From NCBI RefSeq assembly GCF_012275375.1, contig NZ_JAAZQJ010000005.1, positions 275,657 through 339,656 on the forward strand: a DNA stretch of 64,000 bases. The letters are read 5' to 3'. Below are positions 52,360-60,180 of the stretch, piece by piece. The position numbers and the translations under genes were made by a program. How positions within the stretch are numbered: position 1 is the first letter of the stretch; each line of letters opens with the position of its first letter. The notes under the pieces were generated by a model that was not told the origin of the DNA, searched no databases, and worked only from the letters and a program-made list of their open reading frames with translations. This DNA is from Dyella sp. SG609. Lineage in GTDB: Bacteria; Pseudomonadota; Gammaproteobacteria; Xanthomonadales; Rhodanobacteraceae.

Positions 52360-52441
52360 GCCGCCCCACCATGAAACCATGACGCCGCCTCTGCTGTACT
52401 CGGGCGGCTTTCGGCGCTGGGCCGACATGGGAGAACCCGGC

Positions 52442-53197
52442 ATGATGCACATCCCTCGCCCCAGGCGTATTGCCTGGTGTCTGCTGGCAGGCCTTGCGCT
52501 CGCCGGCGCCGCCGCGGAAACCCAGGCCATGAGCGACACGGATGCAAGCAAGGTGTTCACGGATACGCGCGTGGTGGCGCTGGTCGATGCCGCCGCGCAA
52601 GGCGACGAAGCACGCGTGCGCGCCTTGCGCGAGCAAGGCGCCGACCTCAACGCGCAGGGCGACCGCGGCGTGACGCCGCTGGAATGGGCGCTCCTGCACA
52701 AGGACCGCCGCGCCATGGAAACCCTGCTGCGCGCCGGCGCCGATCCGGCGCGCCCCGGCGTGGGTGGCGCCACGGTGCTGCACCTGGCGGCGATGGCGAA
52801 CGACTCCAGCTATCTGCGCCTGCTGCTCGACCATGGCGCCGACCCGAACGCGCCGCACGGCGTGACGCAGGCGCCGCCGCTGGACGCCGCGCTGATGAAC
52901 CCCGGCGAAGATGCCTTCGACCTGCTGCTCGCCCATCACGCCGATCCCAACCGCGCCGACCGCCTGGGCAATACGCCGCTGCACGTCGCGGCCAAGGTGC
53001 ATCGCACGCATTGCGTGCTGCGCCTGCTGGAGGCCGGGGCGGATGCGACGCGGCGCAATCAGCAGGGGGCAACGTTCCAGACGTACTTCAACATTCTTCC
53101 TGCGGGTGGCTTGAACGCCACGGCACGGGCGCAGCACGAGCAAGTGCATCAGTGGCTGCGGTTGCACCATGTGGCGGTGGAGCAAGGCGTGCAATAA
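52442..53197 (+). CDS. Secreted ankyrin-repeat protein, candidate immunity partner of the lipase
   Basis: A 251-residue protein with a signal peptide (MMHIPRPRRIAWCLLAGLAL, cleaved near ETQA). Five or six ankyrin repeats span about 40-235, for example GVTPLEWALLHKDRRAMETL and GNTPLHVAAKVHRTHCVLRL. GGGAG lies eight bases before the ATG. The order signal-less lipase followed by a periplasmic ankyrin protein resembles effector/immunity pairs of antibacterial secretion systems, in which the immunity protein protects the periplasm. Assignment of that role is inference; ankyrin structure is certain. Confidence 0.85.
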   Translation: MMHIPRPRRIAWCLLAGLALAGAAAETQAMSDTDASKVFTDTRVVALVDAAAQGDEARVRALREQGADLNAQGDRGVTPLEWALLHKDRRAMETLLRAGADPARPGVGGATVLHLAAMANDSSYLRLLLDHGADPNAPHGVTQAPPLDAALMNPGEDAFDLLLAHHADPNRADRLGNTPLHVAAKVHRTHCVLRLLEAGADATRRNQQGATFQTYFNILPAGGLNATARAQHEQVHQWLRLHHVAVEQGVQ

Positions 53198-53202
53198 ACG
53201 CT

Positions 53203-53336
53203 CGTCATCCCGGCGCAGGCCGGGATCCAGTAGCGTCGCCGCTCGATTGTCGCGAAAGGCTCAAAAGCTGAGTCCTTGAACTCCTCGCCTGCACATGGCT
53301 TATCGCCGCTGGATCCCGGCCTGCGCCGGGATGACG
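53203..53336. repeat. Palindromic intergenic repeat, family B, copy 2
   Basis: Two facing units, 53203-53235 and 53307-53336, each with an ATCCCGGC(G/C)(C/T)(A/G)(G/C)GCCGGGAT-type core and CGTCAT or TGGAT edges, separate the ankyrin gene from the convergent LysM gene. They match 37409-37480. Such pairs are a repetitive-extragenic-type element. Confidence 0.88.
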
Positions 53337-53356
53337 CCAGTTGAGGAGTTGGCGCA

Positions 53357-54715
53357 CTATTCCAAGTCCGGCGCACTGCCCCACAGATAGCGCGGCGGCA
53401 GCCGCCCACGGAACTCCGCCCAATCCACCGCCTTCGGATAACGCCCGCGCCCCGCCTCGCGCAACGGCATGCGCGGCCCGCGGCGCGGACGGCAGCGGGC
53501 GCTGAGCTTGCGGCGGCGGCGCAGCGCGGCTTCGGCGGCGCGGCGGCGGCGGTCCTGCTCGCGGCGGTCGCGGTTTTCCTGCGTTTCCTCGGCGTCGGCG
53601 GCGCGCCGTTCGCGCGCGGATTTCACCTCTGCCTCGCCCGGACGGCGGCCAGCGGCTGCGCGTTCCTCTTCGCCCACCGCGCCGACGCGCCGCATGCGGT
53701 CCTGCACCAGGGTGAACTGCAGGCTGCGGCCGGCGCCCAGGTCGATATTGCGGCCGGCGCGCATCGCCGCGGCCTGCGCGGCCACGGCCTGCGGGTCGAT
53801 AAAACCGGGCGCCTGCACGTTCGCCGCGCCGGCGCTGCCGGCGGCGGCCTGGCCGAGCTGGGCCATCAGCAGGGCCATGATCTGCAGCTTCGCTTCGTTG
53901 CCGTCCACCGCCGCCGCGGCCACGCTCCAGCCGGCCGGCGGCATGCCCTGCGGCACCGCCTGCCAGGCCATCGGCGTGCTCACCAGCGCCGGCCGCGTGC
54001 CGTCCAGCCAGGGCATCGGCGGAGGCGGCGGCACGGAGTCGTTGCCGTGCTGGTTGTTCAGCGCCGCCTGCGCCATCGCGCCGGCAGCCTGGGCGAAGCT
54101 CAGCACGACGCCGTCGGCGCGCGCGGCGCCCAGCGCGGTGGCGGGTACGCCCGTCGCGGTGGCGCCACTGCGGTCCGCGCCCTGCACGTAGTTCACCGGC
54201 GCACTGCCGGGCACGGTGCCGCCGGGCCAGCCGGCGAGCTGGTTGCGCGAGGCCTGCGCGGCCAGGTCGGCGCTGTTCATGGCGCCGGCGGAAATCAGGG
54301 GAATCGCCTGCAGGCCGCCGCTGGTCGACAAGGTCACGCCCAGCTGGATGCCGTCGATGCGCGCGCTGCCGCGCAAGGCATCGGCCAGCTCCGGCAGCAG
54401 GGGCAGTTCGTGGCCGGATGGATTGTCGACATTGCCGTTGCCGCGATTGCCCCAGTTGCCATTCAGATCGCCCAGGCTCGACACCGGCAGCTGCACGGTC
54501 AGCCCTGACGACAGCGGCGTGTTCGCGCTCATGCCGGGATTGACCTGCAGCAGGCTGTCCAGCGGCAGGCCGAGCTTGTCGGCGATGGTGCTTACCGTGT
54601 CGCCCGGCGACATCGGGAAGCTCAGCTGCACGTGGCCGTTGCCCTGCGCATCGTGGCCGCCGCGGTCGCCGCCCAACAGCCGCAGCACCGGATCGTTCGG
54701 AAGGTGGATGCCCAT
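53357..54715 (-). CDS. LysM-domain protein at the end of the type III secretion operon, unknown
   Basis: A 452-residue protein with a LysM-like module (about 28-75, MSPGDTVSTIADKLGLPLDS), a long Ala/Gly/Pro-rich middle, and a strongly charged Arg/Glu C-terminal third (about 355-425), likely a coiled coil. GAGGAGAGG before the ATG supports the start. No signal peptide. It lies 11 bases after sctP, so it is in the T3SS operon, where sctQ would be expected in Ysc-type systems. It could be a secreted accessory, a regulator, or a peptidoglycan-anchoring factor for the injectisome. I do not recognise the family. Confidence 0.72.
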   Translation of the reverse strand: MGIHLPNDPVLRLLGGDRGGHDAQGNGHVQLSFPMSPGDTVSTIADKLGLPLDSLLQVNPGMSANTPLSSGLTVQLPVSSLGDLNGNWGNRGNGNVDNPSGHELPLLPELADALRGSARIDGIQLGVTLSTSGGLQAIPLISAGAMNSADLAAQASRNQLAGWPGGTVPGSAPVNYVQGADRSGATATGVPATALGAARADGVVLSFAQAAGAMAQAALNNQHGNDSVPPPPPMPWLDGTRPALVSTPMAWQAVPQGMPPAGWSVAAAAVDGNEAKLQIMALLMAQLGQAAAGSAGAANVQAPGFIDPQAVAAQAAAMRAGRNIDLGAGRSLQFTLVQDRMRRVGAVGEEERAAAGRRPGEAEVKSARERRAADAEETQENRDRREQDRRRRAAEAALRRRRKLSARCRPRRGPRMPLREAGRGRYPKAVDWAEFRGRLPPRYLWGSAPDLE

Positions 54716-54726
54716 CGCCCCTCTCC

Positions 54727-55452
54727 TCAGCTCAGCAGGGACGGAGCGATCTCCAGCTCGCCCAGCCGGCTGCTGGCGAACCGCTCGATCAGCTGCGGCG
54801 CGCCGTCCAGCAGCTGCCGGTAGGCATCCGGCGAATGCGTGTCGGCGCGCAGCTTCCAGCCCTTGTCGGTACGGCTCAGCCACAGCTCGGTGCCGGGCAG
54901 CACGCCGTCCTTCAAGGTGATCATGATTTCGCGCGACTGCGCGGAGCTGCGCGCATCGGGCACCAGCAGCCGCTTGACGTGGCGCTCGATCAGCTCGGCC
55001 AGCGCGGGCGCCAGCGCCGCCTGCGCGGCGGGCGCCGGCTGTTCCGCGCCGTGCAGCACGATCTGCTGCGCCTGCTGCCAGGCCTGCGCGCCGGCGCTGG
55101 CCTGGGCCTGGGCCTGGCCGTCCGGCTGGCCGCCGCCCGAAGACGTATCGCTGCCGCTGTCGCGCTCGCCGTCGCGCGGCGGCAGTGCGGTGGCCTTGCC
55201 GGCGGAAGCGTCGAGCTGGCGCTGCAGCAGTTCGCGCAATGCCTTTTCCTGTTCGCTGGCACCTGGGCCGCGCGGGCCGGTGGCGGCCTCGCCGCTGTCC
55301 TGCACGTCCTGGCCCTTGCCGTCCATCAGCTTGCGGAAGCGCTGGATGTCCTCGCGTCCGCGCGCGGGTTCGTCCTTGGCGCGCTGCGTATGCCCGTGCG
55401 TATGCGGCGCGGGCGGCGTGGTGTGGGTGGCGGTGGTGGCATCGTTGCGCAT
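54727..55452 (-). CDS. sctP: Type III secretion needle-length regulator, SctP-like
   Basis: A 241-residue protein with a His/Thr/Pro-rich disordered N-terminus and a folded C-terminal region (REIMITLKDGVLPGTELWLS, then LRADTHSPDAYRQLLD) like the substrate-switch domain of SctP/HrpP/FliK. Position between SctO and the end of the operon supports it. The disordered part is consistent with a molecular ruler. Sequence divergence in this family keeps confidence moderate. Confidence 0.7.
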   Translation of the reverse strand: MRNDATTATHTTPPAPHTHGHTQRAKDEPARGREDIQRFRKLMDGKGQDVQDSGEAATGPRGPGASEQEKALRELLQRQLDASAGKATALPPRDGERDSGSDTSSGGGQPDGQAQAQASAGAQAWQQAQQIVLHGAEQPAPAAQAALAPALAELIERHVKRLLVPDARSSAQSREIMITLKDGVLPGTELWLSRTDKGWKLRADTHSPDAYRQLLDGAPQLIERFASSRLGELEIAPSLLS

Positions 55453-55459
55453 AGGGACC

Positions 55460-55948
55460 TCAGTTCGTCGGTGCGCGGCGCAGGAACAGTTCTTCCAGGT
55501 TCTGTTCCTCGCTCCATTCGATGCGGCCGCGCATCTCGCGCAGCCAGCCTTGTTTCATTTCGTCCACGGCGTCGAGCTTGCCGCGCGCCTGCCGCCACGC
55601 GGCGGCGGCGCGGTCCAGCGCGTCCTGGGTCTGCGCGCAGGCGATCTCGCGCTCGTCCAGCTCCGCGCGGCGCAGCAGGATCTGGTGATCGAGCAGGGCC
55701 AGGTGCCGCTCGTAGCGGTCGATCGCCAGCGCGGTGGGCGCGCCGTTGGCGAACATGCCGGTCCAGGCGCGGTCGGCGAAATCCTGGCGCGCGAACGTGG
55801 CCTGCTGCAGGCGCTCGTCCGCGGCGGCGCGCTCCTCGTCGGCCAGGCGGTGGCGTTCCCGGCACTGCTTCAGTTCCGACTCCAGCGCATGCAGGCGGAT
55901 GCCGCGCACCGTGCGCAGCGGTTCCAGCGGGAAAGGACCGGCGCTCAT
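55460..55948 (-). CDS. sctO: Type III secretion stalk protein SctO
   Basis: A 162-residue, mostly helical protein (LHALESELKQCRERHRLADE to ERHLALLDHQILLRRAELDE) with the coiled-coil pattern of SctO/YscO, the FliJ-like central stalk of the export ATPase. It starts inside the sctN stop (ATGA) and ends seven bases before sctP. Identification rests on coiled-coil character plus fixed position. Confidence 0.78.
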   Translation of the reverse strand: MSAGPFPLEPLRTVRGIRLHALESELKQCRERHRLADEERAAADERLQQATFARQDFADRAWTGMFANGAPTALAIDRYERHLALLDHQILLRRAELDEREIACAQTQDALDRAAAAWRQARGKLDAVDEMKQGWLREMRGRIEWSEEQNLEELFLRRAPTN

Positions 55949-57297
55949 GTGCACACTCCCGTCAGGCGCGAGCGCGTGCCGGCGAAGTCGGCCGCCTCGT
56001 GCGTGCCCTGGCGCAACAGTTGGTTGATGGCGTCGATGCGCGCGATCGCCGTGTCGGCGTCGGCGTCGCCGCCGGGTTTGTACTCGCCCAGCTGCAACAG
56101 CATTTCGATGTCGCGGTATTTGGCGAGGTAGCGGCGCAGCAGCGAGGCGGCGCGCTGGTGCGCGTTGCCGGTCACGCGCGGCATCAGGCGGCTGGCGCTG
56201 GCCAGCACGTCGATCGCCGGGTAGTGCCCGGCCTGCGCCAACCGGCGCGAAAGATAGATATGGCCGTCCAGGATCGAACGCACTTCCTCGGCGATCGGAT
56301 CGCTGCCGTCCTCGTCTTCCATCAGCACCGTATAGAACGCGGTGATGGCGCCCTTGTCGTTGGTGCCGGCGCGCTCGAACAGGCGCGGCAGCGCGGAGAA
56401 CACCGACGGCGTGAAGCCGCGCCGCGACGGCGGTTCGCCCATCGCCAGGCCGACGTCGCGCAGCGCGCGGGCGAAGCGGGTGATCGAGTCCATCATCAGC
56501 AGCACGTTCATGCCGCGGTCGCGGAAGTATTCGGCGATGGCCGTGCCCAGCCAGGCCACGCGGCTGCGCTCCAGCGCTGGCCGGTCGGAAGTGGCGACCA
56601 CCACCACGCTGCGCTTGAGGCCTTCCTCGCCCAGGCTGTCGTGCAGGAACTCGCCCACTTCGCGGCCGCGTTCGCCGACCAGCACGATCACGTTGACGTC
56701 GGCCTGCGCGTTGCGCGCCAGCATGCCGAGCAAGGTGCTCTTGCCGCCGCCGGCCACAGCGAAGATGCCGGTGCGCTGGCCGCGGCCGATGGTGAGCGCG
56801 GCGTCGATCGCGCGCACGCCGGTGGGCATGGCCTGGTCGATCACCTGGCGGCTGAGCGGATTGGGCGACGCCGCATACAAAGGCACGCGTTCCACATGCT
56901 CCAGCGCGCCCAGGCCATCCAGCGGATCGCCGTGCGCGTCGATCACGCGGCCGAGCAGGCTCATGCCGGCCGGCGCGGTGGCCTGCTTGCCGGTGGCGGT
57001 CACGGTGGTGGCGGTGGAGATGCCTTCCAGCGGACCCAGCGGGGTGAGCAGGGTCTGGTGCTGCGACACGCCGACCACTTCGGCCGGCAGGCAGAAATCG
57101 TTGTCCGGCTGCTCCAGCAGGCACAGTTCGCCTATCGCCGCGCGCACGCCGGTGGCGCGCACCAGGGTGCCGTAGGCCTCGGCCACGCGGCCCACGCGCT
57201 GCAGCGTGTCGCGCCGGCTCAGCGCGCGCAGCAGCGGGTCGTCGCTGGGTGCGGCGAAGGTCTCCGGCAGCGGCGCGTCGGGCTGCGGCAGGCTCAT
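55945..57297 (-). CDS. sctN: Type III secretion ATPase SctN
   Basis: A 450-residue hexameric ATPase that unfolds and releases substrates at the export gate. Walker A AVAGGGKSTL (180-189), GLAMGEPPSRRGFTPSVFSA, ILDGHIYLSRRLAQAGHYPA and LMMDSITRFARALRDVGLA are the FliI/SctN hallmarks. It overlaps sctL and sctO by four bases at either end. Confidence 0.97.
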   Translation of the reverse strand: MSLPQPDAPLPETFAAPSDDPLLRALSRRDTLQRVGRVAEAYGTLVRATGVRAAIGELCLLEQPDNDFCLPAEVVGVSQHQTLLTPLGPLEGISTATTVTATGKQATAPAGMSLLGRVIDAHGDPLDGLGALEHVERVPLYAASPNPLSRQVIDQAMPTGVRAIDAALTIGRGQRTGIFAVAGGGKSTLLGMLARNAQADVNVIVLVGERGREVGEFLHDSLGEEGLKRSVVVVATSDRPALERSRVAWLGTAIAEYFRDRGMNVLLMMDSITRFARALRDVGLAMGEPPSRRGFTPSVFSALPRLFERAGTNDKGAITAFYTVLMEDEDGSDPIAEEVRSILDGHIYLSRRLAQAGHYPAIDVLASASRLMPRVTGNAHQRAASLLRRYLAKYRDIEMLLQLGEYKPGGDADADTAIARIDAINQLLRQGTHEAADFAGTRSRLTGVCT

Positions 57298-57923
57298 GGC
57301 ACGCCGGCCCCGCTGTGCTCGGCGGCGGCCAGGATCACGCGCGCCTGTTCCAGCTGTTCGTTGAAGCCGGCGCGCACCATGCCGCCGGCGGATTCGATGA
57401 TGCAGTCGAAGCGGTCCAGTTCCGGGTCGCCGATGATTTCGGTGTCAGGCGCCGCCGCCGCGCCCAGCGCGGCCACTTCGGCCCGGGCCTGCTCGGCCAC
57501 GTCCGGATGCACGCGCACCAGCAGGTGCGGCTCGAACACCAGCTTCTGCATGGCCTCGGCCACCAGCGAGGCGACCAGGCGCTCGGCGCCGATCGCCGGC
57601 GCGATATGCCGCACCACCGCGATGGCGATCTCGCTGGCGCGCCGGCGCAATTCCACCGTGGCGGCGGCGCGCGCCACCACCAGCGCCTCCAGCGCGCGCG
57701 CGCAATCGCGCAGGCCGCGCTCGCGGCCTTCGACCAGGCCTTCGAACTTGGCCTGGCCGCGGATCTGCTCCACTTCCTGCTGCGCCTGCCGCAGGATCGC
57801 GTTGGCCTCGTCCAGGATGCGCTGGGCTTCCTGCAGCGGCGCCCAAGCGGCGGCCGGAATCACGCCGCCATCCAGATACAGCTGGAAGCGCTCGCGGTCG
57901 ACGAACATGGCCTGGGCGTTCAT
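57294..57923 (-). CDS. sctL: Type III secretion stator protein SctL
   Basis: A 209-residue protein of the YscL/FliH family that regulates SctN and links it to SctQ. A long N-terminal helix (about 25-85, EAQRILDEANAILRQAQQEV) precedes the V-ATPase-E-like C-terminal domain with IIGDPELDRFDCIIESAGG. Overlaps with neighbours by four bases on both sides. Confidence 0.88.
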   Translation of the reverse strand: MNAQAMFVDRERFQLYLDGGVIPAAAWAPLQEAQRILDEANAILRQAQQEVEQIRGQAKFEGLVEGRERGLRDCARALEALVVARAAATVELRRRASEIAIAVVRHIAPAIGAERLVASLVAEAMQKLVFEPHLLVRVHPDVAEQARAEVAALGAAAAPDTEIIGDPELDRFDCIIESAGGMVRAGFNEQLEQARVILAAAEHSGAGVP

Positions 57924-58585
57924 AGGGCGGGCTCCTCCGCGACAGGTTCCACCGGCACGGGAGCTAGCAGGGCCGGCACGGTGGACGCCGGCAGCCAGGC
58001 TTCCTTCGCGCAGGGCAGCGCCGGCGCGGTGGCATAGGCCAGCGCCAGGCGCTCGGCCAGCCGCGGATCGTGACGGCCAGCATGGCCCAGGAATTCGATC
58101 TTGCCGCGCTCATAGGCGGCCTCGCGCAGGGCGCCGGCATCGCGCTCGCAACGCTGGATCAGTGCGCGGCCCATGTTGCGCACGGCTTCGGGCGCGGGGC
58201 CGCGCCAGGGGTCGGCACCCTGCGCGCGGCGCCAATGTTCGAGTCCCAGCGCTTCGCGCAGGAACAGCACTTCGCTGCGCTCCACCGTGACGCGCACCGC
58301 CGGACCGAGCGCGATCGCGCCGAGTACGCGGGTGAACGCATCGAGCTCCGCCTGCGGCCAGTGCAGCCAGGGTTCTTCTTCCACCCACATCGCCCAGCGC
58401 TCCTGGTCGGGCGCGAACACGCGCGGCTGCGTGCGCAGTGCCGCACGTGCGAGCTGGCGCCGGCCGAGCGCGGACATCCGCGCACGTTCCAGCAGCGGCG
58501 CCGGCAGCGCCGCGCAGCGCGCCGGATGCAGGCCGTCGAGCGCGGCCCGCGCGTGCTGGCGACGCATGGCGCGCTCAGCGCTCAC
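57920..58585 (-). CDS. sctK: Type III secretion sorting platform protein SctK
   Basis: A 221-residue protein. Position between sctJ and sctL, length and the Trp-rich WVEEEPWLHWPQAELD with ALGLEHWRRAQ are consistent with the SctK/YscK adaptor that joins the sorting platform to the inner ring. The start overlaps sctJ by 11 bases. Sequence conservation in this family is low, so position carries much of the weight. Confidence 0.75.
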   Translation of the reverse strand: MSAERAMRRQHARAALDGLHPARCAALPAPLLERARMSALGRRQLARAALRTQPRVFAPDQERWAMWVEEEPWLHWPQAELDAFTRVLGAIALGPAVRVTVERSEVLFLREALGLEHWRRAQGADPWRGPAPEAVRNMGRALIQRCERDAGALREAAYERGKIEFLGHAGRHDPRLAERLALAYATAPALPCAKEAWLPASTVPALLAPVPVEPVAEEPAL

Positions 58586-59360
58586 CCGCCGCCTCGCGCC
58601 GCATCACGCCGCGCGACGGGTGGCCCATCAGCGCGCCGCGGTTGCGCCACAGCAGCAGGCCGGCCAGCAGCACCGCAAGCGCCGCCAGGCCGATCAGCAA
58701 AATCGACGCGACGTCGCCGCGCATCACGCCCGACCGCGCCGGCTGCACCGGCACTTCGCTGGGCGTGCGCTGGAAGAACTGCACGGTGACGCGGCTGGGA
58801 TCGGTCAGCCCTTCGGTGCCGGTCATCACCGCCGCCTTGATGTCCGGCGCACGGCTTTCGATGCCGGCATTGGGGCGGGCGATGATCACCACCGAGGCGG
58901 AGCCGCTCGGCGGCTTGTCGTCGATCGGGCTCTTGTCGGGAATCGACAGGTAGACGTACGCATCGACCACGCCGTCGAACTGCCGCAGCGTATTGCCCAG
59001 CTGCTGTTCGCGCGCGTAGATGAAGCGCTGCTTGTCCTCCAGCGGCGAGGAGACGAAGCCGTCCTTCTTGTAGATCTGCGCGATATTGGCGATGCCCTGG
59101 TGCGGCAGGCCGGCGTCGCGCAGCACCGCCACCGCGGCCGGCATGTCGCGGCGGTCGAGCGACACCCGCCAGCCCTCGCCGCGCTCGCCGGGTTCCTTCT
59201 GCGCGTCGATGCCGGCGTTGATCAGCGCGGCCACCACGTCGTTGGCCTGCTGTTCGTCCAGCTTGGCGTACAGCACGTCGCGGCTGCAGCCGGCGAGCAG
59301 CCCGAGCACGCAGGCCAGGGCCGCCAGCCGCAGGGCGAAGGTCGCGAAACGCTTGATCAT
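58575..59360 (-). CDS. sctJ: Type III secretion inner-membrane ring lipoprotein SctJ
   Basis: A 261-residue YscJ/PrgK-family protein. Lipobox LLAGC with Cys25, ring-building motif I (LYAKLDEQQANDVVAALINA), the second domain (ARPNAGIESRAPDIKAAVMT) and a C-terminal membrane helix (about 220-242) are all present. The outer half of the inner ring is formed with SctD. Confidence 0.95.
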   Translation of the reverse strand: MIKRFATFALRLAALACVLGLLAGCSRDVLYAKLDEQQANDVVAALINAGIDAQKEPGERGEGWRVSLDRRDMPAAVAVLRDAGLPHQGIANIAQIYKKDGFVSSPLEDKQRFIYAREQQLGNTLRQFDGVVDAYVYLSIPDKSPIDDKPPSGSASVVIIARPNAGIESRAPDIKAAVMTGTEGLTDPSRVTVQFFQRTPSEVPVQPARSGVMRGDVASILLIGLAALAVLLAGLLLWRNRGALMGHPSRGVMRREAAGER

Positions 59361-59372
59361 CGCCTTGAGACC

Positions 59373-59777
59373 TCAGGACTGCTGGCGGAACAATTGCTGC
59401 ACGCCTTCCGAACTGCGGTTGGCGACGTTGCTGGTCAGCTCCGCCTGGAACACCAGCTCGTGGCATTTCAGGGTCATGTCGATGACCTGGCTGGGCGAGA
59501 GATCGCGCCCGTTCGCCTTCATCGCCTCGGACAGGCGGCCCAGTTCGTTGGCGCGGCCGTTGAGCGAGTCGAACTGGCCGAGCACCGCCTTGAACTCCGG
59601 CGACATCTCGTGCGGCACCGGCGTGACCTGCTCTGACTGCACCGCGTTGGCCGGCGCGGCGTCGGCGAAGCTCTGGCGGAACTTGGCCACGTCGTCGGCA
59701 TGCGCCGGCGAGGCGGCCTTCGGTTCGGCCGGCGCGAACTGGCCGACGTTGACCAGCTGGGTAGGATCCACGTTCAT
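59373..59777 (-). CDS. sctI: Type III secretion inner-rod protein SctI
   Basis: A 134-residue protein ending in an amphipathic helix (VIDMTLKCHELVFQAELTSN, then SSEGVQQLF), as in the inner-rod/needle family. The ATG at 59777 is used because AGGAGG lies seven bases before it; two earlier codons are too close to that site. It is 12 bases upstream of sctJ in the fixed I-J-K-L order. Confidence 0.85.
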   Translation of the reverse strand: MNVDPTQLVNVGQFAPAEPKAASPAHADDVAKFRQSFADAAPANAVQSEQVTPVPHEMSPEFKAVLGQFDSLNGRANELGRLSEAMKANGRDLSPSQVIDMTLKCHELVFQAELTSNVANRSSEGVQQLFRQQS

Positions 59778-59804
59778 GCTCATGCCTCCTGGCACGCGGC
59801 CGGA

Positions 59805-60149
59805 TTACTGCTTGCGTCCGAGGGTTTCCAGCGCCTGGCCGACCGCGTTGTTCGAGGTGGCCGCGTTGGTGGAAAGGAACTGCATCTTCAGGCTCTCGGC
59901 GGTGAGCTGGGTCATCACCGACGGCTGGTCCGAACCGTTCTCGCTCACCTGCGCGGACAGCTCGGTGACCTTGGATGCCTGATGGTCCAGCGCGTTGCCC
60001 CAGGCCTTGGCCATGGCTTCGAACCAGCTCTTGGACTGCTCGTCGCTGGCCGAGCGGCCGGCCGCCGCGCTGCCGCCGGCGATGCTGGTGTTGATGGTCG
60101 GGAACTGCGTATTGCCGCCGTTGCCGTTGATGCTGTTGTTGCTGCTCAT
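59805..60149 (-). CDS. Putative type III secretion needle/filament subunit (SctF-like)
   Basis: A 115-residue protein. A disordered Asn/Ser/Gly-rich N-terminus precedes a Trp-containing helix (WFEAMAKAWGNALDHQASKV) and a terminal helix pattern (LTAESLKMQFLSTNAATSNN to ALETLG) that recalls the needle subunit fold, where a P-(S/A)-(x)-L loop joins two helices. Position between sctD and sctI is where needle genes occur in Ysc-type operons. AGGAGA lies seven bases before the ATG. It is longer than typical SctF (about 80), so another small T3SS component is possible. Confidence 0.6.
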   Translation of the reverse strand: MSSNNSINGNGGNTQFPTINTSIAGGSAAAGRSASDEQSKSWFEAMAKAWGNALDHQASKVTELSAQVSENGSDQPSVMTQLTAESLKMQFLSTNAATSNNAVGQALETLGRKQ

Positions 60150-60180
60150 GGTTCGTCTCCTGGTGGTGACACTGCTCGCT

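Noticed and set aside
54835-58290. A 1151-codon open frame antisense to sctP-sctK
   Set aside because: The opposite strand encodes five overlapping T3SS genes with recognisable motifs; this frame has none.
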